A model generated the notes under the pieces. That model was not told the DNA's origin. It did no database searches and saw nothing but the letters and a program-made list of their open reading frames with translations. Shown here in pieces: positions 35,987-44,209 of a stretch of DNA of 64,000 nucleotides (positions within the stretch are counted from its first letter, which is position 1; each line of letters begins with the position of its first letter). This DNA is from JAJYKC01 sp035545735 (lineage in GTDB: Bacteria; Acidobacteriota; Terriglobia; Bryobacterales; Bryobacteraceae): positions 80,557 to 144,556 of the forward strand of contig DASZXS010000054.1 of the NCBI GenBank assembly GCA_035545735.1, read 5' to 3'. The position numbers and the translations under genes are program-made.

Positions 35987-37431
35987 CAAGTCTCCGGCAA
36001 CGCGCCGAGCCCCGCGCCGGTGAGGCCCCCGGTTTTCATGTACCCGTCGCGAATCTGGAACACACCGGGAAACCGCTGCTCCCATTCGCGGTTCGCTTCG
36101 GGCAGATATTGCCGGGCGTTCGCCTCAATGCCGGCAACGCCCGGAACCCGTGCCGCCAAGCCGGCGGAATGGATGAGAGACGCTCCGGGACAGGTCAGGT
36201 CTTGCACGCAGAGGAACATACCGTGTTTCCGCGCCGCCGCGGCCATAAGCAGCACCTGGCTTTGGCCCTTACAGGCCTTCAGGGCAATTCCGCTATATCC
36301 GATTTCTCTGGCAAGTTCGAGGCTCTCCAAATCGACCAGCGACTCATCGATCACCACCGGAACGATCTTCGCCGCGGGGCGCATCGAATTGGCGCGATCC
36401 GTCTTCAAGTCCCGCCGGGTGGGCTGCTCGATGTATTGAAGGCAAGCGAAACCGTGCGGGGCCTTCTCCCTCAGATGACCCAAAAAGGTGAGAAGGTAGT
36501 CCACGTTGGGGCATTTTTCGTTGAAGTCCAACGAATAGAACCAGCGCGTGCCGCGGCGGGTCCTTCCCGCTCCCAGGGCGGCTCGATCAACCGCCGCTAC
36601 CCGATCGACATCCCATTCGAGATCCGAACCGTTGAGCTTGATCTTGATATGCGTCACGCCGTTGTAGCGAATCCATTCCGGCAGAGTTTCGGGGAGGCCG
36701 TCGTCGATGCGCCTTTGGATATCCCTTGTGTCGATCGCATCCGCCGCTCCCACCATGTGATAGAGCGGCATCCGGGCCTTGGGCCGGGATGCGATGTAGC
36801 GGTCTAAGAATTCTCCGCGGAACGGCGCGCCCAAATAAAAACCGAGGTCGCGCGGGAGGAAGCCCGGCCCGTAAGTGGAATAGCAGTTCAGACCGTGCAG
36901 CTTGCCGTAGGCATCGTGAATCGCGGCGTCGAAAGCGCTGAACGTGACCAGCGTGCAGAGCTTGGGGATGGGTGCGGAAAGACTGAGATCCCGCGATACC
37001 GCGGAGGCGTCTTTGAGATATCGCGGCTCAAGGGCGATATTAATGTCGATGGGATGGCCTTGAACCTGGCAGTTCCGCGTGGTGGCGGCAATCCGCGCAG
37101 CCAGCGCTTTCATCGCATTCAACGAAACATCAAAAGGGACCTCGGGAAAAGACCAGACGTTGCCCAGATTCATGGAGCCGAAGCCATGGGCAAAGCGCCC
37201 GTCCTTGCCCCGGACCGTGCATTTCACATTCATGATGGATGCGCGCTCGACAGAGCGGCCGCCAAACTTTAACGGGGTGCGGTAACGATAATCCTGGCAG
37301 GAGAAGGAAACCTCTTCGACGCGGATGCTGTTGTCAGAAGACGCGGCGCGCACCACGGCCGGAGCGGCGGCGGCGAGAAAGCGGCGGCGGGTGGACGGGA
37401 CAGGCCGCGAACGCAGCATGCCCCATATCAT
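35986..37431 (-). CDS. Tat-exported enolase-superfamily protein (MR/MLE subgroup)
   Basis: A 481-residue protein with a Tat leader (STRRRFLAAAAPAVVRAAS). The TIM barrel holds the muconate-lactonizing subgroup residues: HIKIKLNG (Lys-x-Lys), SLDFNE (metal Asp), IEQPT (Glu), VIDESL (Asp/Glu) and ALKACKG (general-base Lys). Family reactions start by abstracting a proton alpha to a carboxylate, as in racemases, dehydratases and dipeptide epimerases. Residues 40-200 form the N-terminal capping domain. The gene overlaps the PQQ dehydrogenase start by one base, so the pair is co-translated and may form an acid-sugar pathway. ATG 37419 is an alternative start. Confidence 0.78.
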   Translation of the reverse strand: MIWGMLRSRPVPSTRRRFLAAAAPAVVRAASSDNSIRVEEVSFSCQDYRYRTPLKFGGRSVERASIMNVKCTVRGKDGRFAHGFGSMNLGNVWSFPEVPFDVSLNAMKALAARIAATTRNCQVQGHPIDINIALEPRYLKDASAVSRDLSLSAPIPKLCTLVTFSAFDAAIHDAYGKLHGLNCYSTYGPGFLPRDLGFYLGAPFRGEFLDRYIASRPKARMPLYHMVGAADAIDTRDIQRRIDDGLPETLPEWIRYNGVTHIKIKLNGSDLEWDVDRVAAVDRAALGAGRTRRGTRWFYSLDFNEKCPNVDYLLTFLGHLREKAPHGFACLQYIEQPTRRDLKTDRANSMRPAAKIVPVVIDESLVDLESLELAREIGYSGIALKACKGQSQVLLMAAAARKHGMFLCVQDLTCPGASLIHSAGLAARVPGVAGIEANARQYLPEANREWEQRFPGVFQIRDGYMKTGGLTGAGLGALPET

Positions 37432-37470
37432 AGTCGACCCGGCCGGGCCGGTGAAGTTGCGGGCGGGTGC

Positions 37471-38325
37471 TCAGGCGGCTTCGCGTTCGGCGATCGCGTT
37501 GTTGACCTTGGCTACTTGAACACCCTTGGCAATTCCGAACAGCTTCATGACCTTCAGGGTGATCCAGGAAGGATCGAACTCATACCATGTCAAGCCGTGG
37601 CGGGCCGAAGTCGGATGCGCGTGATGGTTATTGTGCCAGCCTTCTCCGAAGGTGATGAGAGCCACCCACCAGTTGTTCCGCGAATCATCGCGCGTCGCGA
37701 AGCGGCGCGAGCCCCACATGTGCGTTGCGGAATTGACTAGCCACGTGGCGTGCAATCCGAATACGACACGAACACAGATGCCCCACAGCATGAGCGGCAG
37801 CCCGCCGATTGCGAGCAGCAGCAAGCCTAGACCCACCAGGGGCAGCCAGTGGTAATCGTTCAGCCAGACATAAAAACGATGCTTGGCGAGGTCCGGCGCG
37901 TACTTCGACATCAGCCGGGTGTTGTTATGCTTGGCTTCGCCGACGAGGATCCACCCCATATGCGCCCAAAAAGCGCCTTCCCGCGGAGAGTGCGGGTCGC
38001 CGGGCTTGTCGGAGTTCTGATGATGAATCCGATGTGTCGCCACCCAGAAGATGGGGCCGCCTTCGAGCGTCATCGCGCCACAAAGCGCGAAGAAATACTC
38101 TAAGGCAAGCGGCGTCTTGTAGGAACGGTGGGTGTGCAGCCGATGATATCCGAGGCTAATCCCTAAGCCGGTGCAGGCCCAATAGAGAAACAGCGCGGTG
38201 AAAAACGCCGGCCAACTGAAGAAGAAGAATGCGGCGATCGCTCCAATATGGAGAAAAATCAGGACCAGCGTCGTGATCCAATTCAAGCCCTGACGGCTGT
38301 AAATGCTAGTGACTTCGGTGCTCAC
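37471..38325 (-). CDS. Fatty-acid (acyl-CoA) desaturase
   Basis: A 284-residue membrane desaturase with the three diagnostic His boxes of the stearoyl-CoA delta-9 group: HRLHTH near residue 62, HRIHHQ near 98 and HNNHHAHPTSARHG near 230. About four transmembrane helices lie between (TLVLIFLHIGAIAAFFFFSW and VGLGLLLLAIGGLPLMLWGI). The di-iron centre introduces a cis double bond, which adjusts membrane fluidity. The start is a GTG at 38325. It is divergent from the fsr-like gene across 285 bases. Electron donor not adjacent. Confidence 0.9.
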   Translation of the reverse strand: MSTEVTSIYSRQGLNWITTLVLIFLHIGAIAAFFFFSWPAFFTALFLYWACTGLGISLGYHRLHTHRSYKTPLALEYFFALCGAMTLEGGPIFWVATHRIHHQNSDKPGDPHSPREGAFWAHMGWILVGEAKHNNTRLMSKYAPDLAKHRFYVWLNDYHWLPLVGLGLLLLAIGGLPLMLWGICVRVVFGLHATWLVNSATHMWGSRRFATRDDSRNNWWVALITFGEGWHNNHHAHPTSARHGLTWYEFDPSWITLKVMKLFGIAKGVQVAKVNNAIAEREAA

Positions 38326-38406
38326 GGTACAACCCTATCAAGGAACATTGGGGTCGTTTGTAAGAGTTATGTAATTTCAATAAGATAGCGTATGTCTCCT
38401 ATCCCG

Positions 38407-38419
38407 TTCCCAGTGGGAA
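38407..38419. promoter_or_regulatory. Short palindrome in the desaturase/fsr intergenic region
   Basis: TTCCCA-G-TGGGAA is a perfect 6-base inverted repeat around one base. It lies 82 bases before the desaturase start (minus strand) and about 190 before the fsr-like start. The rest of the 285-base spacer is AT-richer than the genes and should hold both promoters, but I see no strong -35/-10 pair. Confidence 0.35.
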
Positions 38420-38610
38420 AATGCATGGAAGTCATTGTAAAACCCTATAGTTAGGCGCATGAGAGGCGCGTTTTTTCAACGAACGATTTTTTGCACAGCG
38501 AAACTCCGTGAACGAAAGCATAACGAGAGAAGGCGAAGGCACAAGAAACAGCAACCGCCGGGCCAGTCGGTTACTCTAAAGGCATAGGCCAACCGCTTGG
38601 TCCCACTCCC

Positions 38611-39834
38611 GTGAGCGCAATTCAAGCACAACTTCCGAAGCCCTCGACGCAGAAGACGGTCTTCACCATTTTGACCGCGATCAGCTTCTGCCACTTCCTC
38701 AACGACATGGTTCAATCGTTGATCCCGGCGCTCTATCCGCTACTGAAGGACTCCTTCCATCTGGATTTCGGGCAGATTGGGCTCATGAGCCTCACCTATC
38801 AGATGACCGCGTCCTTACTGCAACCGCTGGTAGGCTCCTACACCGATCGCCGGCCAAAGCCGTATTCGCTCTCCACCGGGATGACTTTCACTCTCATCGG
38901 CTTGGTGGTTTTGTCCTTTGCGCCGAATTTCTCCATGCTTCTGGTGGCGGCGGCGCTGGTGGGCGTAGGGTCCGCCGTGTTTCATCCGGAGTCGTCGCGA
39001 GTGGCGCGAATGGCCTCGGGCGGGCAGCACGGGCTGGCGCAATCGCTCTTTCAGGTGGGCGGAAACACGGGTTCGGCCCTCGGGCCGCTGCTGGCGGCAT
39101 TCATCGTACTACCGCGCGGACAGCATAGCATCGCGTGGTTCTCCGCCGCTTCGTTGCTGGGGATTTTCGTTCTTTTCCATGTCGGCGGATGGTCGAAACG
39201 GTATCGAGCGGCGAAAACCGTGTTGCGGGCGGCGCACGCGGCAGTTCATCCCCCGCTTTCTTCGAAAAAGGTTGCCCTGGCGATCGGAGTGCTCGTAGCC
39301 TTGGTCTTTTCGAAATATTTCTACCTTGTGAGCTTGACCAGCTACTACACGTTTTATTTGATGGACAAATTTCACGTGTCCGTGCAGGCCTCTCAGATCT
39401 ACCTGTTCGTTTTTTTAGGCGCCGTTGCCGCGGGAACCTTCGCGGGAGGTCCGATCGGCGACCGGATCGGACGCAAGTACGTCATCTGGTGTTCCATTCT
39501 GGGCGTCCTCCCGTTCACGCTCATACTTCCGTATGCGAATCTTTTCTGGACGGTGATTCTCACGGTAATCATTGGCGTCATCCTGGCGTCCGCGTTCTCG
39601 GCGATCCTGGTTTACGCTCAGGAGTTGATGCCGGGCAAGGTGGGAATGGTGTCCGGACTCTTCTTCGGGCTCGCGTTTGGGATGGGCGGCATAGGGGCCG
39701 CGCTGCTCGGCGAATTGGCGGACCATACGAGCATCGGCTTTGTATACCACGTCTGCTCGTTCCTGCCGGCGATTGGGCTCCTTACGGGTTTTCTGCCCGA
39801 TATTGAACGGCGCCACCGCCTGGAGCGGGTGTAA
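38611..39834 (+). CDS. fsr: MFS transporter of the fosmidomycin-resistance (Fsr) family
   Basis: A 407-residue twelve-helix major facilitator. It begins at a GTG; the N-terminus TVFTILTAISFCHFLNDMVQSLIPALYPLL is the Fsr-type helix 1 with the HFLND motif. GSYTDRRPKP is the loop 2-3 motif, FHPESSRVARM the helix 4 region, and GGPIGDRIGRKYV the loop 8-9 repeat. Relatives export fosmidomycin or similar drugs. Its likely substrate here is unknown. The spacer to the SDR gene is short (about 48 bases), so they may share a transcript. Confidence 0.82.
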   Translation: MSAIQAQLPKPSTQKTVFTILTAISFCHFLNDMVQSLIPALYPLLKDSFHLDFGQIGLMSLTYQMTASLLQPLVGSYTDRRPKPYSLSTGMTFTLIGLVVLSFAPNFSMLLVAAALVGVGSAVFHPESSRVARMASGGQHGLAQSLFQVGGNTGSALGPLLAAFIVLPRGQHSIAWFSAASLLGIFVLFHVGGWSKRYRAAKTVLRAAHAAVHPPLSSKKVALAIGVLVALVFSKYFYLVSLTSYYTFYLMDKFHVSVQASQIYLFVFLGAVAAGTFAGGPIGDRIGRKYVIWCSILGVLPFTLILPYANLFWTVILTVIIGVILASAFSAILVYAQELMPGKVGMVSGLFFGLAFGMGGIGAALLGELADHTSIGFVYHVCSFLPAIGLLTGFLPDIERRHRLERV

Positions 39835-39882
39835 GCTCCGCTCACTGCTCCACATTCATTGATAAGATGGCGGCTTACGCAA

Positions 39883-40653
39883 ATGCCGCCGCCTCAATTA
39901 CAAACCGATCTCTCTGGAAAAATCGCTTTAATCACGGGCGCCAGCAGGGGGCTGGGAAAGTCCATGGCAGTCGCGCTTTCGTCCGCCGGCGCCACGATCG
40001 CCCTGGTGTCCCGCGACGAAGAGAAATTGAAAGCCGTTCGGGGCGAGATCGAAGGCTCCGGCGGGAAGGCCAGCGTGTTTCTGGCCGACGTGAGCCGCGA
40101 AAGCGAGGTTGTGAAATTGGAGCGAGACGTTACCGCGCAGCTTGGCCCGATTCAAATCCTCATCAACAACGCCGGCATGAATATCCGCAAAAACCTGGTC
40201 GATTTCTCGCTCGACGAGTGGCGCACCGTGATGGACACCAACCTGACCAGCGTCTTTCTGATGTGCCGCGCGTTTGTGCCGCACATGAAAGGCTCGGGTT
40301 ACGGACGGATTCTCAACCTGACGTCGATCATGAGCCATATTTCGCTTCCCGGGCGGAGCGCGTACTCATCCAGCAAAACGGCGCTGCTGGGCTTGATCCG
40401 CGCCCTGGCCCTGGAACTCGCGGCGGATGGAATCACGGTGAACGGAATTAGCCCCGGTCCGTTCGCGACCGACATGAATCTTCCGCTGATCAACAACCCG
40501 GAACTCAACGCGCAGTTTTTGGCGAACCTGCCCGTGGGGCGCTGGGGGAAAGTGGAGGAGGTGGGCGCGCTTGCGCTTTACCTTTGTTCCGACGCAGCCG
40601 GATTTATCACGGGAACCGACGTTTTGATCGATGGCGGATGGTGCGCGCGGTAG
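39883..40653 (+). CDS. SDR-family NAD(P)-dependent oxidoreductase
   Basis: A 256-residue classical short-chain dehydrogenase. TGASRGLG (cofactor), NNAG, catalytic Ser in LTSIMS, YSSSK (Tyr-x3-Lys) and the tail FITGTDVLIDGGW are in their expected order. I prefer ATG 39883 (MPPPQLQTDLSGKIALITGAS) to the upstream TTG 39859. The sequence style resembles gluconate 5-dehydrogenase and 3-oxoacyl-reductase-like enzymes. It lies only 15 bases before the gluconate-dehydrogenase-subunit-3-like gene, so it may belong to that cassette and act on a sugar acid. Confidence 0.87.
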   Translation: MPPPQLQTDLSGKIALITGASRGLGKSMAVALSSAGATIALVSRDEEKLKAVRGEIEGSGGKASVFLADVSRESEVVKLERDVTAQLGPIQILINNAGMNIRKNLVDFSLDEWRTVMDTNLTSVFLMCRAFVPHMKGSGYGRILNLTSIMSHISLPGRSAYSSSKTALLGLIRALALELAADGITVNGISPGPFATDMNLPLINNPELNAQFLANLPVGRWGKVEEVGALALYLCSDAAGFITGTDVLIDGGWCAR

Positions 40654-40668
40654 GAACCTGCTAATAAA

Positions 40669-41208
40669 ATGACACGCAGGGATGCGGCTTGGGTGATCGC
40701 TCGGGCGGTGGCAGTGTCCGGCGGCGGTGCGTTTTTTCCAAGCTGGGCCTCCGCGGCGGAAGCCGAACCCTACCGCCCGGTGTTTTTCAACGCGGAAGAA
40801 TACCGGATTCTCGACTCGTTTACCGCGATCCTCATTCCCACCGACGACACGCCGGGCGCGCGGGAGGCGCGCGTGGCTCCGTTCGTCGATTTCGTTGTGA
40901 ATGCCGCCGCGGAGTATGCTCCCGAAGTGCAGCGGGAGTGGCGTCAGGCGCTCGGCTGGCTGAAAGAACAGGGCTTCGGCGCACTCTCCGCATCCGAACA
41001 GAACGCCTTGATTACCCGGATGTCCGCGCCCGAACGCGATCCCGCGAAACACCATGCGGGTTTCCCGGCATACCGGCTGATGAAAGAAATGACCGTGCAC
41101 GCGTTCTACACCTCGCGCGCCGGGCTTATCGGGAACCTGGAGTATAAGGGTAACGCCTATTTGAAGGAATTTGCGGCGTGCAACCATCCGGAGCACCACA
41201 AGGTCTGA
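40669..41208 (+). CDS. Gluconate 2-dehydrogenase subunit 3-like small subunit, Tat leader
   Basis: A 179-residue protein with a twin-arginine type leader (MTRRDAAWVIARAVAV, ending near ASAAEA). The mature part has FFNAEEYRILDSFTAILIPTDDTPGAREARV, quoted in parts, the usual gluconate 2-dehydrogenase subunit 3 domain, with LKEQGFGALSASEQN and a C-terminal AYLKEF segment. In known GMC dehydrogenases this small subunit binds and carries the leaderless catalytic subunit through the Tat pore. The GMC gene follows after five bases, which fits that role. Confidence 0.87.
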   Translation: MTRRDAAWVIARAVAVSGGGAFFPSWASAAEAEPYRPVFFNAEEYRILDSFTAILIPTDDTPGAREARVAPFVDFVVNAAAEYAPEVQREWRQALGWLKEQGFGALSASEQNALITRMSAPERDPAKHHAGFPAYRLMKEMTVHAFYTSRAGLIGNLEYKGNAYLKEFAACNHPEHHKV

Positions 41209-41213
41209 GGCCC

Positions 41214-42860
41214 ATGGAGAAATACGACACCATCATCGTGGGCTCCGGAGCATGCGGAGGATGGGCCGCGATGGAGTTGACACGAGCAGGCTTCAAGGTC
41301 CTGTTGCTCGAAGCGGGCTCACGCATCGATCCGGCGAAGGAGTTTCACCACCGTTTTCCGTACGAACTGCCTTTTCGCGGCGCGGGTCAGCCAGGGCTCC
41401 TGCGCAAGTACTTCAAGGGTTCCACCGAATATAACTACCGGATCATGATTGACGACCGGGAGAATCCGTACACGACTCCCGCGGACAAGCCGTTCCGGTG
41501 GTCGCGGTCCAGGGTGCTGGGCGGGCGGACGCTGCATTGGGGACGCGTAACCGACCGCATGTCGGATTTCGAGTTCAAGGCGGCTTCGCGCGATGGATAC
41601 GGAGACGATTGGCCCATCTCCTACAAGGACATCGCGCCTTATTACGACCGGGTGGAACGCTGGATCGGTGTGAGCGCGGCGCCGGCGAATCTGCCGCAAT
41701 TTCCGGACGGAGTGTTCCAACCGCCAATGCCGCTCAACTGCGCGGAGTCGATTTTCGAGGCGGCATGCAAGAAACTCGGCTTCCCTTCGACGCAGAGGCG
41801 CGTGGCGCAATTGACGCGGATGTGGAACAACCGCCCGCCGTGCCACTACTGCGGAAACTGCGGGAACGGCTGCGACGTGGGCGCCATGTTCAACACCATC
41901 GCGGTAACGCTGCCCCCCGCGGAGAGGACGGGCAACCTCACGCTGCGTTGCGACTCGGTTGTGAGCCACGTTTTGATGGACGCCGAAAATCGCGCCCGGG
42001 GCGTGCGCTATATCGAGCGTTATACGAAACGCTCCGTGGAAGTCAATGCGCGAGTGGTGATCCTCGCCGGGTCATCCCTGGAGAACACCCGCCTGCTGCT
42101 GAATTCCAAAAAAGGAGGAGCGGCGAATTCGAGCGGCGTGTTGGGCCATTATTTGATGGACCAGATCTCGGGCGCCGGAGTGAGCGGATTTCTTCCCAGT
42201 CTGAAAGGGGCGGCGATTCGGAACGACGACGGAAAAGCGGGCGGGTTATATATTCCCAATTTCGTCAATCTCGGCCGCGGCGCTGGCAAATTCATTCGCG
42301 GCTATGCGATGAGCGCATCGGGCGGGGCGCAGATGTTCCCGGCATTCGCGCCCGCGCACGCCGGGTTCGGATCGGAATACAAGAAGGAAGTGAAAAAACT
42401 GTATCCCGCTTTTGCTCGCGTCTGGATGTCCGGCGGAGAAATGCTTGCTCGCAAGGAAAATTTCGTTGAGATCGACCCGGATGTGCGCGACGCCTGGGGA
42501 ATTCCGGTGCTGCGCATCCACGCGACGCACTGCGATAACGATCGCAAACTGTATGAGGACTTTTTCGCGCGCGCCCGGGAGTTGTTTCACGCGGCGCACG
42601 GAGAACCGTTGGAAGCGGCGCCGCATCTGTCAATACCAGGCAGCCTGATTCACGAGGTGGGAACATGCCGCATGGGCGCCGACCCGAAAACCAGCGTGCT
42701 CGATTCGTTCTGCCGGGCGCACGATTGCAGAAACCTGTTTGTCTTCGGAGGTGGGTGTTTCGTAACCACCGGCGATAAGCATCCCACCCTCACGATGATG
42801 TCGCTGGCTGCGCGCGGTTGTGACTATCTCATCGACGCGGCGCGGAAAGGAGAGGTTTAA
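41214..42860 (+). CDS. GMC oxidoreductase with Fe-S-type cysteine motif
   Basis: A 548-residue FAD enzyme. The start at 41214 gives MEKYDTIIVGSGACGGWAA, the FAD dinucleotide fold; an earlier in-frame ATG lies inside the upstream gene. Cys-x2-Cys-x2-Cys-x3-Cys (CHYCGNCGNGC, around residue 215) resembles the iron-sulfur site of bacterial FAD glucose dehydrogenases. The C-terminal active site has HEVGTCRMG and DKHPTLTMM (His where many GMC enzymes have Asn). No signal peptide is present, so export is presumably by hitchhiking on the small subunit. Likely a periplasmic sugar C3 or C1 dehydrogenase. Confidence 0.88.
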   Translation: MEKYDTIIVGSGACGGWAAMELTRAGFKVLLLEAGSRIDPAKEFHHRFPYELPFRGAGQPGLLRKYFKGSTEYNYRIMIDDRENPYTTPADKPFRWSRSRVLGGRTLHWGRVTDRMSDFEFKAASRDGYGDDWPISYKDIAPYYDRVERWIGVSAAPANLPQFPDGVFQPPMPLNCAESIFEAACKKLGFPSTQRRVAQLTRMWNNRPPCHYCGNCGNGCDVGAMFNTIAVTLPPAERTGNLTLRCDSVVSHVLMDAENRARGVRYIERYTKRSVEVNARVVILAGSSLENTRLLLNSKKGGAANSSGVLGHYLMDQISGAGVSGFLPSLKGAAIRNDDGKAGGLYIPNFVNLGRGAGKFIRGYAMSASGGAQMFPAFAPAHAGFGSEYKKEVKKLYPAFARVWMSGGEMLARKENFVEIDPDVRDAWGIPVLRIHATHCDNDRKLYEDFFARARELFHAAHGEPLEAAPHLSIPGSLIHEVGTCRMGADPKTSVLDSFCRAHDCRNLFVFGGGCFVTTGDKHPTLTMMSLAARGCDYLIDAARKGEV

Positions 42861-42862
42861 CC

Positions 42863-44209
42863 ATGAATGTGACCAGGCGGGGCGCGATAGGATTGAGCGC
42901 GTTAGCCGCGGCATCTTACCGGCGAGTGCTCGGGGCGAACGACCGGGTTCAGGTGGGTTTCATTGGCTTTGGACTGATTGGCGGCCAGCATGTCCACGAC
43001 TTCCGGAATCAAAAGGATGTCGACATGGCGGCTATGTGCGAGGTGTATCAGCCGCGCCTGGAGCAGGGAGTGGCCGCTTGCGGCGGGAAGGCGAAGCCCT
43101 ACACCGACTTCCGGAAGATGCTCGAGAACAAGGACCTGCAGGCGATCGTGGTCTGCACGCCGGATCACTGGCACGCGCTGATGACCATCATGGCTTGCGC
43201 CGCGGGAAAGGACGTCTATGTGGAAAAGCCTCTCACTCTGTTTGTCAAAGAGGGCCGCTGGATGATCGACGCCGCGCGCCGCCATAACCGCGTGGTCCAG
43301 GTAGGCACTCAGCAGCGGTCGGGCAAGCACTATCAACAGGCTAGAGCGCTTTTGCAATCCGGCTATATCGGGCAGATCATGAGCGCGCGGGCGGGATCGT
43401 TCCGCAACGTGATGCCGGGGTTCGGGTCGCCGGCCGATTCTCCAGCGCCTTCGGATTTCGATTACGACATGTGGCTGGGCCCGGCTCCGAAACGGCCCTA
43501 CAACAAAATGCGCGGGCTTTACCATTTTCGCTGGTTCTGGGATTATTCAGGCGGCCAGATGACAAACCTGGGAGCGCACGAGATCGACATCGTCCAGTGG
43601 GTGCTCAAAAGCAGCGGACCGTCGGCCGTGTCGTCGAGCGGCGGCCGTTTTGCCTTGGAAGGCCCGGCCGAAACAAGCGACACCCAGGATGCTCTATTCG
43701 AATATCCAGGCCGCACGGCGGAGTACGGTTTTCGTGAAGCCAGCGCCGGCCGGCGCGCTGGAGGCACTCTTGAATTCTTCGGCACGAAGGGCAGCCTGGC
43801 GATCAATCGCTCCGGGTTCGAAGTCATTCCCGATCTGAAGATGAATCCGGCCAATGAAATTCCAGTGTTCCAGGGGCATCCCGCCGGCGGCCCGGTCCGC
43901 GAACAGGAGAAGCCGGAGCCGTGGATTCCGGCGAAAAAGGAGCCGGGATCGTCCGCCGAGCAATTCGACCTGCACGTGCGCAATTTTCTCGATTGTGTCA
44001 AGTCGCGCGAGCGCCCGATCGCCGACGTGGAGGAAGGGCATCATTCGACCACCGCCTGCCATCTGGCGAACATCTCCATGCGGGTGGGGCGCAAGGTGCA
44101 CTGGGATGCCGCCAAGGAAGAGATCGCGTCGGACGCGGAAGCGTCCGCGATGCTGGAACGGCCATACCGCAAGCCGTGGGATAGCGTGCTGCGAGGGTTG
44201 ATATCATGA
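42863..44209 (+). CDS. Tat-leader Gfo/Idh/MocA-family oxidoreductase
   Basis: A 448-residue protein with a Tat-like leader (MNVTRRGAIGLSALAAASYR). The Rossmann fold starts VGFIGFGLIGGQH near residue 30; VVCTPDHWHALM and YVEKPLTLFVKEGR (the EKP motif with the conserved Lys) follow. The C-terminal alpha/beta domain has FRWFWDYSGGQMTNLGAHEIDIV, quoted in parts, with metal-type His residues. Members of this exported group cleave or rearrange 3-keto-glycosides by beta-elimination. It follows the GMC gene by two bases and overlaps the next gene by four bases (ATGA). Confidence 0.87.
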   Translation: MNVTRRGAIGLSALAAASYRRVLGANDRVQVGFIGFGLIGGQHVHDFRNQKDVDMAAMCEVYQPRLEQGVAACGGKAKPYTDFRKMLENKDLQAIVVCTPDHWHALMTIMACAAGKDVYVEKPLTLFVKEGRWMIDAARRHNRVVQVGTQQRSGKHYQQARALLQSGYIGQIMSARAGSFRNVMPGFGSPADSPAPSDFDYDMWLGPAPKRPYNKMRGLYHFRWFWDYSGGQMTNLGAHEIDIVQWVLKSSGPSAVSSSGGRFALEGPAETSDTQDALFEYPGRTAEYGFREASAGRRAGGTLEFFGTKGSLAINRSGFEVIPDLKMNPANEIPVFQGHPAGGPVREQEKPEPWIPAKKEPGSSAEQFDLHVRNFLDCVKSRERPIADVEEGHHSTTACHLANISMRVGRKVHWDAAKEEIASDAEASAMLERPYRKPWDSVLRGLIS

